Source of the DNA: Saprospiraceae bacterium
Lineage (GTDB): Bacteria; Bacteroidota; Bacteroidia; Chitinophagales; Saprospiraceae
Assembly (NCBI GenBank): GCA_029251525.1
Contig: JAQXDE010000039.1
Coordinates: 22,968-86,967 of the forward strand
Length of the DNA stretch: 64,000 nt
Reading direction: 5' to 3'
Part shown: one piece after another, positions 35,566 to 44,025 of the stretch
Position numbering within the stretch: the first letter of the stretch is position 1
Layout of the letters: each line of letters starts with the position of its first letter
The notes under the pieces: generated by a model
Databases searched by the model: none
What the model was told of the DNA's origin: nothing
The model's input: the letters and a program-made list of their open reading frames with translations, nothing else
Made by a program: the position numbers and the translations under genes

Positions 35566-35592
35566 TAGACTAATTTATAATAATTTAGTCTA
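35566..35592. repeat. Short inverted repeat upstream of the bactofilin gene
   Basis: An 8-bp stem (35566-35573 and 35585-35592) with an 11-nt AT-rich loop. It lies between the porP/sprF stop and the bactofilin start. No T-run is present, so its role is unclear. Confidence 0.3.
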
Positions 35593-35716
35593 TTTTAAAA
35601 CACAAAGAGACATCCCCTAGTAAATTGTTAGTCAAGGTGACATCTCATTGTGACAGAAAATATTATATCTCTGTAATAACTCAGTAAAAAACTGAATTAT
35701 TTATTTTGATGTTGTC

Positions 35717-36766
35717 CTAGAAATTAGGACAGTAAACATTTCTCACTTCTGGTCCACAGATTTTATAGGTCATTGCAAATTCAAATGCACCATTTGAATT
35801 ACTTGCAGGTCTTAAGCTAGATACATTTACATCGTAGCTAAATCCAATAGAAAATTGCTCGTAATCAAATTTGGTTGAAAGAATAAATGCATCTGAAGTG
35901 ATGGCATCATTGAAGTGGTTAGCAATACGGTACCAGGCACCAATTTGGAATGCTTGTTGTAATTTTTTGCTTTTTCCTAAAAGGAATTTTAAACTCGTAC
36001 CAGCATTTAGTTGAAATGATGGACCTTGGAAAAAGGTAACAACACCAGGAACTAAACCTACTCGATCAGAAACTAGAAACTCTCCACCTGCATGGATAGT
36101 AAATTTGCTATATAATTCTTCAAAATCATCATTTTGAAATGATTGATTGGCTCTATTTAAATGGCTAAAAGCAGCACCAGCATAAAAGTTATTGTCTTCG
36201 TCAAAAACTGAGAACCATAATAGACCTGCGGAGATATCAGCAAAAATGAAGTTATCATTATCAAAAGTTTCTCCAGTTGGCAAATTTTGATCAAATCCAC
36301 CTTGACCGTCATGTTGAGATCCGTATCTAAGATTTAAGAAATCAATACTTCTTTGAGAGGCTCCTGCATCAGCACCTACAACTAGATAGTTGCCAGATTT
36401 TCGACCACCACTCATTTTTTTACTGTATGACAGAGAAAGCCTTCCTTGAAGTGTTGCAAAATTAGACTCTCCCGCTTTGTCTCCCCAAAAAGTACCACCT
36501 ACTCCAAAGAAATCATTTCTACCAACTGGAATACGTTGATCGTATGATATTGAGTATGTAGAGAATGCATTTGCTTTTAACACACTTGCCCATTGATTAC
36601 GGTAGTTTCCAGACAAACGAACGTTACAGTTCATTACACCCGTTAATGCAGGGTTTAGATTTAAAGGAGAGGAATAAAACTGCGAAAAATGTATGTCTTG
36701 TGCTGTCAAGGTTGCTGTTCCCAACACAGCAAATAAAATAATAAGTAGATTTTTCAAACTTTTCAT
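35717..36766 (-). CDS. PorP/SprF-family type IX secretion outer-membrane protein
   Basis: A 349-residue outer-membrane barrel protein. The signal peptide is about 1-22 and the mature protein begins QDIHFSQFYSSPLNLNPALTG, the unmistakable PorP/SprF signature. Later strands include SGNYRNQWASV and GVGGTFWGDKAG. PorP/SprF proteins act with the T9SS, and SprF-type members are paired with individual T9SS substrates (as SprF with SprB in Flavobacterium). No giant adhesin gene lies beside it here, and the nearest clear T9SS cargo genes are 13 kb or more away, so its partner is not identified. Confidence 0.92.
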   Translation of the reverse strand: MKSLKNLLIILFAVLGTATLTAQDIHFSQFYSSPLNLNPALTGVMNCNVRLSGNYRNQWASVLKANAFSTYSISYDQRIPVGRNDFFGVGGTFWGDKAGESNFATLQGRLSLSYSKKMSGGRKSGNYLVVGADAGASQRSIDFLNLRYGSQHDGQGGFDQNLPTGETFDNDNFIFADISAGLLWFSVFDEDNNFYAGAAFSHLNRANQSFQNDDFEELYSKFTIHAGGEFLVSDRVGLVPGVVTFFQGPSFQLNAGTSLKFLLGKSKKLQQAFQIGAWYRIANHFNDAITSDAFILSTKFDYEQFSIGFSYDVNVSSLRPASNSNGAFEFAMTYKICGPEVRNVYCPNF

Positions 36767-37028
36767 GAATCAGTAATTTGAACCTGTTAAGTAGTTATTT
36801 AAAAAAGTGGACAAGGGACTTTAAGCTAGATATTTATACAATAGTTTGTAAAAATAGGTAAAATCAGTTAATAATGAAACGATGAGAAGTAAATAGTTTC
36901 CTATTTGACGACATTTTTTACATGTTTATGGAACGAATTTTTTCTTCTCATATTTTAAAACACCTTGTATTTGTTCTTTTAGATACATTTTGACGTAAAA
37001 CTGCTGCCTCTTATCTCTATTGTTTTTT

Positions 37029-38114
37029 TTAGTTATTTTTCATTTTCCAAATTGCTCCATATTCCTCAACAAGTATATTATCGTAATAATCAGCTTTCTC
37101 AAAAAGGTATTTGAACAAATTCATTCCAGTATCCATATTCAAGTAACGATCGTATATAAGTAAAGACAAAATAATATCATCTTCTTTGATACTAAAAGTA
37201 AGGCCTTCAATTTCATAGTTTTGCTTCAATAAATATTCATAGAGGGGATTTATATCGTCTTTTGGTAAACGACAAAGCCTAGCATCTCCCATGATTAGAC
37301 CAGTTTTTTCATGATATGATATCTTAATTATGGCACTTCCTTCAGTGATTTCCCAATGATTTCGACCAATTCTAGAAAGTCTAACGTTATGTCCCATAGA
37401 ATCTAAAAGTTCTTCCATTGTTTTTGAAACCCCAAGAGCCTCGTATTCATCAATTTCTGATGGCATTTGGATTTTACTACCGCAATAAGGACAGTTATTT
37501 TCATTTACTATTTTTTCAAAAACAATATTTCTACAAGAGCTACAACGAATTCCAATTTGATTCTCAGTTTCTTGAAACTCTTTAATTGTTCTTTGTAGAT
37601 AATTTACAGGAAGTGAAAATCCTACATTATTTCCATTTTGAATAACAAAGGTATTAATACCTATTATTTTTCCATCTTTGTTAATAAGTGGACCACCACT
37701 ATTTCCAGGATTAAGTGCAGCATCATGTTGTATGTAGTGGAGATCATTTTTTTCTTCTTCAATATTGGAAATAATGCCTTGCGCAGCAGAGTATTTTAGG
37801 CCAAAAGGGTGCCCCACGGCTGTGACTACTTCTCCTGGTTCCATTTCTTTACAATCACTTAATTCAACTGCAGGTGCGTCAATGATATCAGGCGTTTGTA
37901 AAAAGGCTAAGTCATGATGAATATCCGAGAAGATTACTTTGGTTATTTGTTTTTCGAAACCTTCTCCATTGATAACGACTTCGCGGTTATCTCTGATAAC
38001 ATGTTCGTTTGTAACGATAAGGTTAGCATCTTTTATATAAAAACCAGTTCCTGTACTATAAGGAGTAGCAATCTGAACAATAACACTTTTATATAAATTA
38101 ATTATTTCTTTCAT
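37029..38114 (-). CDS. Cytoplasmic trypsin-like serine protease with zinc ribbon and YbjN-like C-terminal domain
   Basis: A 361-residue protein without signal peptide or membrane helix. Residues about 5-180 form an S1C/HtrA-type protease domain with the full triad: His38 (TNEHVI), Asp68 (HHDLAF), Ser139 (NPGNSGGP). Instead of a PDZ domain it has a zinc ribbon (Cys191, Cys194, Cys208, Cys211) and then a 140-residue domain resembling YbjN/type-III-chaperone-like folds (GDARLCRLPKDDINPLYEYL). It overlaps the upstream gene by 4 bp (ATGA), so the two are translationally coupled. Its N-terminus starts directly in the protease fold. Lack of export signals points to an intracellular role. The substrate is unknown. 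Confidence 0.8.
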   Translation of the reverse strand: MKEIINLYKSVIVQIATPYSTGTGFYIKDANLIVTNEHVIRDNREVVINGEGFEKQITKVIFSDIHHDLAFLQTPDIIDAPAVELSDCKEMEPGEVVTAVGHPFGLKYSAAQGIISNIEEEKNDLHYIQHDAALNPGNSGGPLINKDGKIIGINTFVIQNGNNVGFSLPVNYLQRTIKEFQETENQIGIRCSSCRNIVFEKIVNENNCPYCGSKIQMPSEIDEYEALGVSKTMEELLDSMGHNVRLSRIGRNHWEITEGSAIIKISYHEKTGLIMGDARLCRLPKDDINPLYEYLLKQNYEIEGLTFSIKEDDIILSLLIYDRYLNMDTGMNLFKYLFEKADYYDNILVEEYGAIWKMKNN

Positions 38115-39442
38115 GCTGTTTTCGTCAAATCAAGGTTTCGAACCATGATTAAAAATGATTTTGCAAAATTGGTTAATGTATCAAACTTCAACAAACTTTT
38201 ATCTGGATTCATCCGACCATATAATTCCTCATTGTTATCCTTAATATCATTAATGGCACGTTTTATTGCTTTTTTGTCGAAAGTATTTTTTTCTGAATCA
38301 TAGTAATTTAAAGTGTAACCTAAGTCCTTAAAGTAATCCGTTTCAACTATTTGATAATATAAATGGAATAATTCTCGATCAGGGTGAGGAGCAGCAAAAT
38401 TGAACATACAATATCCTACAATATACCCTGGAATACCTATTGCAATTGAATGATAATTATGTTCATTGTACCAATCCATATTATGTAATTCACCATCAAT
38501 AAAACCTACAATGCGATCATGATTTACAGGTTTAGTGATTCCGAAAGTAGATTTTGTCAAATACATTTCTAAGAAATACTCTTCTTTTGTTCTTCCCAAT
38601 AGTTTCCTTAATTCTTTTCGTATAGTAACATTTTTTTGAGCAGGATTTTTTTTATCTGTTGTAAAATAAATACGATGAATTCGTTCCAAAGTCTCCATCA
38701 TAAAACCTTCTGGTTTGGTAAGGTAATCGAGCTTGTAACTTAGGTTTAATAAAACATAAGCATAGCCCCCAGGGTATTTATCCAAACTAGGTTTTCCACT
38801 ATCCATTGCTGCGAATGCAGTATTGATTTCATTGATGACATATTTATATTTGACCTCTTTTTCTTGTAGTGGAAGATTAATTAAATGGATTGTGTCGACA
38901 GGATTTAACATTCTAAATTCATCAATTAAAATATCATCCAATTTATCAGCATTAGTTGCTAATTCTTTGAGGGCATAATATAATTTATAAGGAGATCCAT
39001 CTAAAATATATGTGTCAAAACGAATTGAAATATTATTATCAGGATCGAGTGCGAAACGGCTGTAGCGAAGTGAAAAATTTCGTTCCATTAATCGACGCAT
39101 AAAACCGATATTGAGTATTTCAGTTTGTGCAACTTTAGCTTCGATAGTAACTTTCTCTATGTCTGCAATGCCTGTTGCTTTTTTTGAACCCTGGAAAACC
39201 TCAAAATGGATTTTCCCATTTTCCACTTTCCAAATAACGTTGTCCTCAAAATCATCACGGAGATAATTGAAGAATTCCAAATATGAGGCAATGTATTGTT
39301 CTTTTTCAAATAAGTTCAATGCTTTGTCCCACGAATCATATTGTTTCGCATCTTTGTAAGAATCACTATACCGTCCAAAACTTACTTTAGGTTGTGGTTC
39401 TTTTTTCTTACCTCCTCTAAAAAGTTGATCAAAAAAACTCAT
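38111..39442 (-). CDS. YbjN-like domain protein, partner of the protease
   Basis: A 443-residue cytoplasmic protein of unknown function. After a basic N-terminus (FFDQLFRGGKKKEPQPK), residues about 40-180 look like a YbjN-type domain: WKVENGKIHFEVFQGS, RRLMERNFSLRYSRFAL and YKLYYALKELATNADK. The rest (about 190-440) is a mostly helical region with no known motif (PGGYAYVLLNLSYKLDYL; YGRMNPDKSLLKFDTLTNF). It shares a 4-bp overlap with the protease gene, whose own C-terminal domain looks related, so the proteins may form a complex. It faces the divergent GSCFA gene across 122 bp, which should hold both promoters. Confidence 0.6.
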   Translation of the reverse strand: MSFFDQLFRGGKKKEPQPKVSFGRYSDSYKDAKQYDSWDKALNLFEKEQYIASYLEFFNYLRDDFEDNVIWKVENGKIHFEVFQGSKKATGIADIEKVTIEAKVAQTEILNIGFMRRLMERNFSLRYSRFALDPDNNISIRFDTYILDGSPYKLYYALKELATNADKLDDILIDEFRMLNPVDTIHLINLPLQEKEVKYKYVINEINTAFAAMDSGKPSLDKYPGGYAYVLLNLSYKLDYLTKPEGFMMETLERIHRIYFTTDKKNPAQKNVTIRKELRKLLGRTKEEYFLEMYLTKSTFGITKPVNHDRIVGFIDGELHNMDWYNEHNYHSIAIGIPGYIVGYCMFNFAAPHPDRELFHLYYQIVETDYFKDLGYTLNYYDSEKNTFDKKAIKRAINDIKDNNEELYGRMNPDKSLLKFDTLTNFAKSFLIMVRNLDLTKTA

Positions 39443-39564
39443 TGATTTTCTTGTAAAATTATTCTGCTTATTTTTGCGGCTCGAAATTTAATATAATTAA
39501 CTGACTTTATTTTAAAAAAGAGATTCTTAGCCAATTTTAGCACGACTTTAATTACTAGATAGAT

Positions 39565-40557
39565 ATGAACAACGTTTTTCGAACTATACTTCAACCGGAA
39601 TCGTCTCCTTTCCAAATCAACCATCAAAATAGAGTACTTTGTATGGGATCTTGCTTTGCTGAACATATTTTTGAACGGTTAAATGATCTTAAATTTAATA
39701 CAATACTCAACCCGTTCGGAATCATCTTTAATCCAATATCGATAGCTAAAAGTTTAGAAATTATATTGGATGAGTATCGAATTTTTGAAAAGAAAGATCT
39801 TTTCCAGCACTTTGGCGGGTGGCATAGTTTTCAGCATCATAGTAGCTTCTCAAATTTGAAGGAAGAAGTGGTATTAGAAAATATAAATAGTGCTCTTTCT
39901 GAAGCTAGAGGCTTTTTGAAAAAGGCGGAATATCTTATTTTAACTTTTGGGACATCCAATGTTTTTGTAAGTGAAAAAACAGGGCAAGTAGTGTCTAATT
40001 GTCATAAAGTTCCTCAAAAATATTTTATCCATAAAAAATTAAGTGTTGATGAAATTATTCTGACATTAGATGATATATTTAGAAAATATGCATCTGCATT
40101 TCCTAATTTAAAGATCGTCACATCAGTTAGTCCTATTCGTCATGTTCGAGGTGGATTAGTTGTAAATAAAGTTAGTAAGGCTAAACTTTTAGTCGCACTT
40201 GACAACCTTACTTCGCTTCATCCTCAAGTTGAATATTTCCCTTCCTATGAACTTATGATGGACGATTTACGTGATTATCGTTTTTATAAAAAAGACTTAA
40301 TTCATCCTAATGAAATGGCGGTTGATTATATTTGGGATTTTTTTTCTAAAACATTTTTTTCTAAAAATACGATAGGATTGAATTCTAAATTGAAAAAATT
40401 AAATGTCGCGAAATCGCATCGACCTTTCCATCCTGAATCAGAGGAACATCTGAAGTTTAAAAAAAGTCAAATATTGAAAATTAAGGAATTGGAAAATGAA
40501 TTTTCTTTTTTGAATTTTGAAGATGAGAAAGAATTTTTTTTGGCAACTAAAAATTAA
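39565..40557 (+). CDS. GSCFA domain protein (SGNH/PC-esterase-like)
   Basis: A 330-residue protein whose motif CMGSCFAEHIFERL near residues 29-42 names the family (Gly-Ser-Cys-Phe-Ala). Later conserved elements are ILTFGTSNVF, VTSVSPIRHVRGG and KKDLIHPNEMAVDYIW, the last resembling the Asp-x-x-His block of SGNH/GDSL esterases. The family is related to polysaccharide O-acyl esterases, so it may act on acylated glycans, but no substrate is shown. There is no signal peptide. It overlaps the convergent PagL-like gene by 11 bp. Confidence 0.88.
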   Translation: MNNVFRTILQPESSPFQINHQNRVLCMGSCFAEHIFERLNDLKFNTILNPFGIIFNPISIAKSLEIILDEYRIFEKKDLFQHFGGWHSFQHHSSFSNLKEEVVLENINSALSEARGFLKKAEYLILTFGTSNVFVSEKTGQVVSNCHKVPQKYFIHKKLSVDEIILTLDDIFRKYASAFPNLKIVTSVSPIRHVRGGLVVNKVSKAKLLVALDNLTSLHPQVEYFPSYELMMDDLRDYRFYKKDLIHPNEMAVDYIWDFFSKTFFSKNTIGLNSKLKKLNVAKSHRPFHPESEEHLKFKKSQILKIKELENEFSFLNFEDEKEFFLATKN

Positions 40558-41734
40558 TACCACCACCCAGGCCCAAATACTCTGCAACGGTTAAGTGAGT
40601 TTTAAGAGAAATACTCAAAAATATTTTTCGATCTAAGGCACTTTTTGCAGGGAGATAATACCGAGTAGAAAATTTAGTATAAAAATTTCCTCCTTTGAGA
40701 AAAGAGAAGTTACCTAAATAAAATCCAGCAGATAATATCATACTCCAATTTCCAAAAAGAAATTCTTCTCCAATAAAAAAAGTTAAACGAGATGCTTTTT
40801 TCTTTGCGTCTTTTTCTGTTTCTGAATGATTGGTGTGAAGAACAAATTCAAAAATGGCTTTGTTCTGTTCAAACTCAAAACCTGCTATTATTCGATTCTG
40901 CTGATTCAAATAATAGTTACCTCCAAGTGCGGCAAAATAAATGGGATATCTTGGTCCACCGATTGAAAATCTTTGAACTAAACCTGCTCCTGATTGAATA
41001 TCAATTCCAAATCGACGAATTATTTTTTTACTTTTATTATGAAAAATAAAGTCAGATTGTTCTAATAATTCTGGGGAATAATTCAAACTTAACATTAAAG
41101 CTGGAATATTTAATCCAAAATTGGGTAACCGAGAACCTCCATTTGAAAAATGATTTAAACTTATTCCCGCATGTAATTTTACTTTTGAGGTAATTTGCCG
41201 AGCAGTGTAAAATTTCATCAAGATCGAAGCCGTTATATTGGACCCTATTGCATTATTTTCAGGATTTGAAACTGGATTATATTTTTTGGTCAAATACGCA
41301 ATTCCAGTTCCTACTTGAAAATGTCCTTTCCATTTTTTTCTCTTAAATAAAGTGGTGATAATATTTGGGCAAATAGTCAATGCATTTCCCAGAATAGCTG
41401 TATTTCCAAATCGAAACCAAGCACCGGTTATTCCAAATTGAGGGAATTTTCGCCATTGGTGCCATTCTTTTTCTCCAGACGTTTGAAATTTGAAATTCAC
41501 ATCAATACCAACGGTTGGTCCTTTTACATCAAAAGTTAATTCTGGTGAATGCTTTGTAACAGCTCCTAAATGAAAAGTAGATTCAATAGAAAGTCCTTTT
41601 TGGGCAGTTGAAAAATAAGAAGTAATACAAAAAATCAGGAGCAAACCATATTTTTTGAAAATGAAGGAATAGCAAAAAACATGAAGAGTTTTAGTCCCGT
41701 GTGCGGTTAATTTAATTAACTGATCGTTAAACAT
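40547..41734 (-). CDS. PagL-like acyloxyacyl hydrolase (lipid A deacylase family)
   Basis: A 395-residue protein with a signal-like hydrophobic segment at about 27-45 (YGLLLIFCITSYFSTAQ). About 25 extra residues precede it; no later ATG is available, so the true start is uncertain or non-ATG. The mature part is barrel-like. The motif LNHFSNGGSRLPNFGLN carries the His-x-Ser-Asn core (His195, Ser197) of PagL lipid A 3-O-deacylases, which remove an acyl chain from lipid A at the outer membrane. The protein is over twice as long as PagL, as is common in Bacteroidota homologues, so activity is inferred. Confidence 0.7.
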   Translation of the reverse strand: MFNDQLIKLTAHGTKTLHVFCYSFIFKKYGLLLIFCITSYFSTAQKGLSIESTFHLGAVTKHSPELTFDVKGPTVGIDVNFKFQTSGEKEWHQWRKFPQFGITGAWFRFGNTAILGNALTICPNIITTLFKRKKWKGHFQVGTGIAYLTKKYNPVSNPENNAIGSNITASILMKFYTARQITSKVKLHAGISLNHFSNGGSRLPNFGLNIPALMLSLNYSPELLEQSDFIFHNKSKKIIRRFGIDIQSGAGLVQRFSIGGPRYPIYFAALGGNYYLNQQNRIIAGFEFEQNKAIFEFVLHTNHSETEKDAKKKASRLTFFIGEEFLFGNWSMILSAGFYLGNFSFLKGGNFYTKFSTRYYLPAKSALDRKIFLSISLKTHLTVAEYLGLGGGINF

Positions 41735-41889
41735 AAGTTAAAAGGATAGTGTGATTACCTACAGTTTATAGATATAGCTCGTTCTTTGTCAGAAAGTTAA
41801 TTGTTAGTGTCAATTAATCCAAATAATAGTCTTATAACTTTTACGCACATTTCTGAGTCTTTTAAATCGAAAACATTACAATAAAATTG

Positions 41890-41897
41890 TAAATTTG
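41890..41897 (+). promoter_or_regulatory. Candidate promoter -7 element for the ompH pair
   Basis: TAaaTTTG, a full match to TAnnTTTG, lies 92 bp before the first OmpH start. No convincing -33 element is seen. Confidence 0.4.
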
Positions 41898-41989
41898 CAA
41901 TTTTTAAAAAAGGCGTTTCTCGGAAAATATAAACATTTTTTTTTCCTAGGAAATCAAAAATAATTAAAGAATTAAAATCAAGTAAAATT

Positions 41990-42529
41990 ATGATTAAGAA
42001 TACAATAAGTATGATTGGTAAAAAATTAGTTTTTATAATGGCTTTGCTCATGATCACTTCTGCCACGATGATTGCTCAAAAGATTGCTTCTATTGATGTG
42101 AATGGAATTCTGGAAAGTATGCCTGAATATAAAAAAGCACAAACTGAATTAGATCAATCTGCTGCGAAATGGAGACAAGACATCGCAAAAGAATATGATA
42201 AAATTAAAGGAATGTACAACAAATACCAAGCTGAAAGTGTGATGATGACTGATGAAATGCGAAAACAAAAAGAAGATGAAATCGTGGCTCAAGAGAAGAC
42301 AGTTAGAGAAATGCAAAAGGCAAAATTTGGCCCAGAGGGAGCTTTGTTTGAAAAAAGACAAGAACTTGTAGCGCCTATTCAAGAACAAGTTTACACTGCT
42401 ATTGAAGAATATGCCACAAATAAAGGCTATGATTATATTTTTGATACAGGAGGAGCGACTGGAATTATTTTCGCCAATCCTCGATATGACAAAACAGACG
42501 AAGTCAAAAAGAAATTAGGGATTAAGTAA
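41990..42529 (+). CDS. OmpH/Skp-family periplasmic chaperone (first copy)
   Basis: A 179-residue exported protein. The signal peptide is about 1-29 (ATMIAQ end). The N-terminal strand KIASIDVNGILESMPEYKKA is the OmpH signature, followed by a long charged helix (about 50-125) and a C-terminal strand region (YDYIFDTGGATG). Skp/OmpH trimers hold unfolded outer-membrane proteins in the periplasm. Tandem ompH genes are the rule in Bacteroidota, usually beside bamA, which is not seen here. Two earlier methionines (residues 1 and 8) are both plausible starts. Confidence 0.92.
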   Translation: MIKNTISMIGKKLVFIMALLMITSATMIAQKIASIDVNGILESMPEYKKAQTELDQSAAKWRQDIAKEYDKIKGMYNKYQAESVMMTDEMRKQKEDEIVAQEKTVREMQKAKFGPEGALFEKRQELVAPIQEQVYTAIEEYATNKGYDYIFDTGGATGIIFANPRYDKTDEVKKKLGIK

Positions 42530-42644
42530 AGTAAAATAGCGCGTAGATATTATCTTTGCAAAACAAATCAAATAAATTACATTTTATCAACAAATCCGAC
42601 TCTGAAAAATAAATTCGAGAAGGTAATTAAATCTGAAAATAGCA

Positions 42645-43151
42645 ATGAGAAAATTTATTAAAATTAGTTGTTTTTTAGTGATGTTTTCGATGATCACTAT
42701 GAGTGCACAAGCTCAGAAATTTGGATTCATCGATTCTGATGCAATTCTTATTGAAATGCCAAAGGTAAAGCAAGCTAGAGCCAATTTAGAGGTTTTACAA
42801 AAGCAACTACAGACCAAAGGTCAAAATATGGTAACGGATTTTCAAACTAAAGTAGCGGCATTACAAGATAAAAGCCAAAAAGGTTTGATTACGCCAAAAG
42901 ATGCAGCAGATGAAGAAAAGAAATTATTAAAAAAGCAAGAAGAAATTCAAGCATTTGAGCAAGATATGATCAGACAATTGCAAGAGCGTGAGCAAAAGGA
43001 GTTACAACCAATCTTGAATGAAGTAAATGATGCAATCAAAGCCGTAGCTAAAGAAAATGGCTACCAATTTATTTTTGAGAAGAAAACTTTGCTTTATTAT
43101 GAAGATGCTATGGATGTAGGAGTTTTGGTAAAAGCAAAACTAAAGATGTAA
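42645..43151 (+). CDS. OmpH/Skp-family periplasmic chaperone (second copy)
   Basis: A 168-residue paralogue of the preceding gene, with a signal peptide (about 1-23, ending AQAQ), the strand KFGFIDSDAILIEMPKVKQA and a long coiled helix rich in Gln, Lys and Glu (about 45-125). It lies 115 bp after the first copy and is followed by a strong terminator, so the pair is one transcription unit. Confidence 0.93.
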   Translation: MRKFIKISCFLVMFSMITMSAQAQKFGFIDSDAILIEMPKVKQARANLEVLQKQLQTKGQNMVTDFQTKVAALQDKSQKGLITPKDAADEEKKLLKKQEEIQAFEQDMIRQLQEREQKELQPILNEVNDAIKAVAKENGYQFIFEKKTLLYYEDAMDVGVLVKAKLKM

Positions 43152-43184
43152 AAATAACATTAGGCTTTCCAGAAAAAAGTTTTT

Positions 43185-43222
43185 AAAAATGGCAACTTCG
43201 AAAGAGGTTGCCATTTTTTTTT
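43185..43222 (+). terminator. Terminator after the ompH pair
   Basis: Perfect 12-bp stem (43185-43196 and 43207-43218) followed by a T-run. It overlaps an ATG-initiated upstream extension of the next frame, which is therefore not the real start of the cyclase gene. Confidence 0.88.
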
Positions 43223-43242
43223 ATTTTTGGAAAAAAGAAATT

Positions 43243-44013
43243 ATGAAAATTATCTTAGAGAAAGGAAATAATAGTTTTGAAGCAAATCTTTCTCAACCAC
43301 TGGATATTTCTATTCCACTTGAAGCAGGCGACCAAACTGTCAATTGTTTTTTTGCGCCACCAATGCAAACTTGGCCAGTTGTTGCAGGAGATTTTATTGG
43401 CTTGAGAAAATATGGCCCAGTTAATTTTTTGAATATTAAATTGAACCCACATGGTAATGGGACCCATACGGAATGCGTTGGACACATCGCAAAGGAAAAG
43501 TATTCGATTAATCAATCATTACAAAATTTTCATTTTTTCGCCAAATTAATTTCAGTTATTCCAACTGAAATGGAAAATGGAGATCATGTAATTTTGAAAG
43601 AACAACTTGAACCTCTTTTTGAAAAAAACGAGGCAGAAGCCATTGTCATTCGAACTTTGCCTAATAAAAAGAAAAAACTCAAGAAGAATTATTCAGGCTC
43701 AAATCCAACTTACGTTCATTACAAAGCGACTCAATATTTAGTGGATTGTGGTGTCCAACATTTGTTGATTGATTTACCTTCGGTGGATCGAGAAGAAGAT
43801 GAAGGAGAACTTTTATCACATCATACTTTTTGGCAATATCCAAAAGCGACGCGGGAAAATTGTACAATTTCAGAATTGATTTTTGTCAAGGATGAAATTT
43901 CAGATGGGATGTATTTATTGAATATTTCGATTGCCTCATTTGAAATAGATGTCAGTCCGAGTAAACCTGTTTTATATAAATTAAATCGAGTGTATAGTAT
44001 TTCTCCGAGATAA
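43243..44013 (+). CDS. Cyclase-family metal hydrolase (kynurenine formamidase-like)
   Basis: A 256-residue protein starting at ATG 43243; the longer frame from 43189 would begin inside the ompH terminator. The motif HGNGTHTECVGH near residues 73-84 matches the metal-binding HxGTHxDxPxH of the cyclase/kynurenine formamidase family, with Glu in place of Asp and Val-Gly in place of the usual spacing residues. Later His/Asp-containing segments (LLIDLPSVDREEDEG and HTFWQYP) complete the family pattern. The real substrate is unknown; kynurenine formamidase activity is only one possibility. The next gene starts 12 bp downstream, so it is probably in an operon with the FAD oxidase. Confidence 0.78.
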   Translation: MKIILEKGNNSFEANLSQPLDISIPLEAGDQTVNCFFAPPMQTWPVVAGDFIGLRKYGPVNFLNIKLNPHGNGTHTECVGHIAKEKYSINQSLQNFHFFAKLISVIPTEMENGDHVILKEQLEPLFEKNEAEAIVIRTLPNKKKKLKKNYSGSNPTYVHYKATQYLVDCGVQHLLIDLPSVDREEDEGELLSHHTFWQYPKATRENCTISELIFVKDEISDGMYLLNISIASFEIDVSPSKPVLYKLNRVYSISPR

Positions 44014-44025
44014 AATTTTCTTAAA

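Noticed and set aside
39439..39666. Minus-strand frame of 75 codons upstream of the YbjN-like gene
   Set aside because: It overlaps the start of the GSCFA gene in antisense and has no recognisable features.
41797..42066. Minus-strand 89-codon frame
   Set aside because: It is antisense to the ompH leader and signal peptide; composition is hydrophobic shadow sequence.
43189..43242. N-terminal extension of the cyclase
   Set aside because: The extra codons lie within the ompH terminator stem and T-run.
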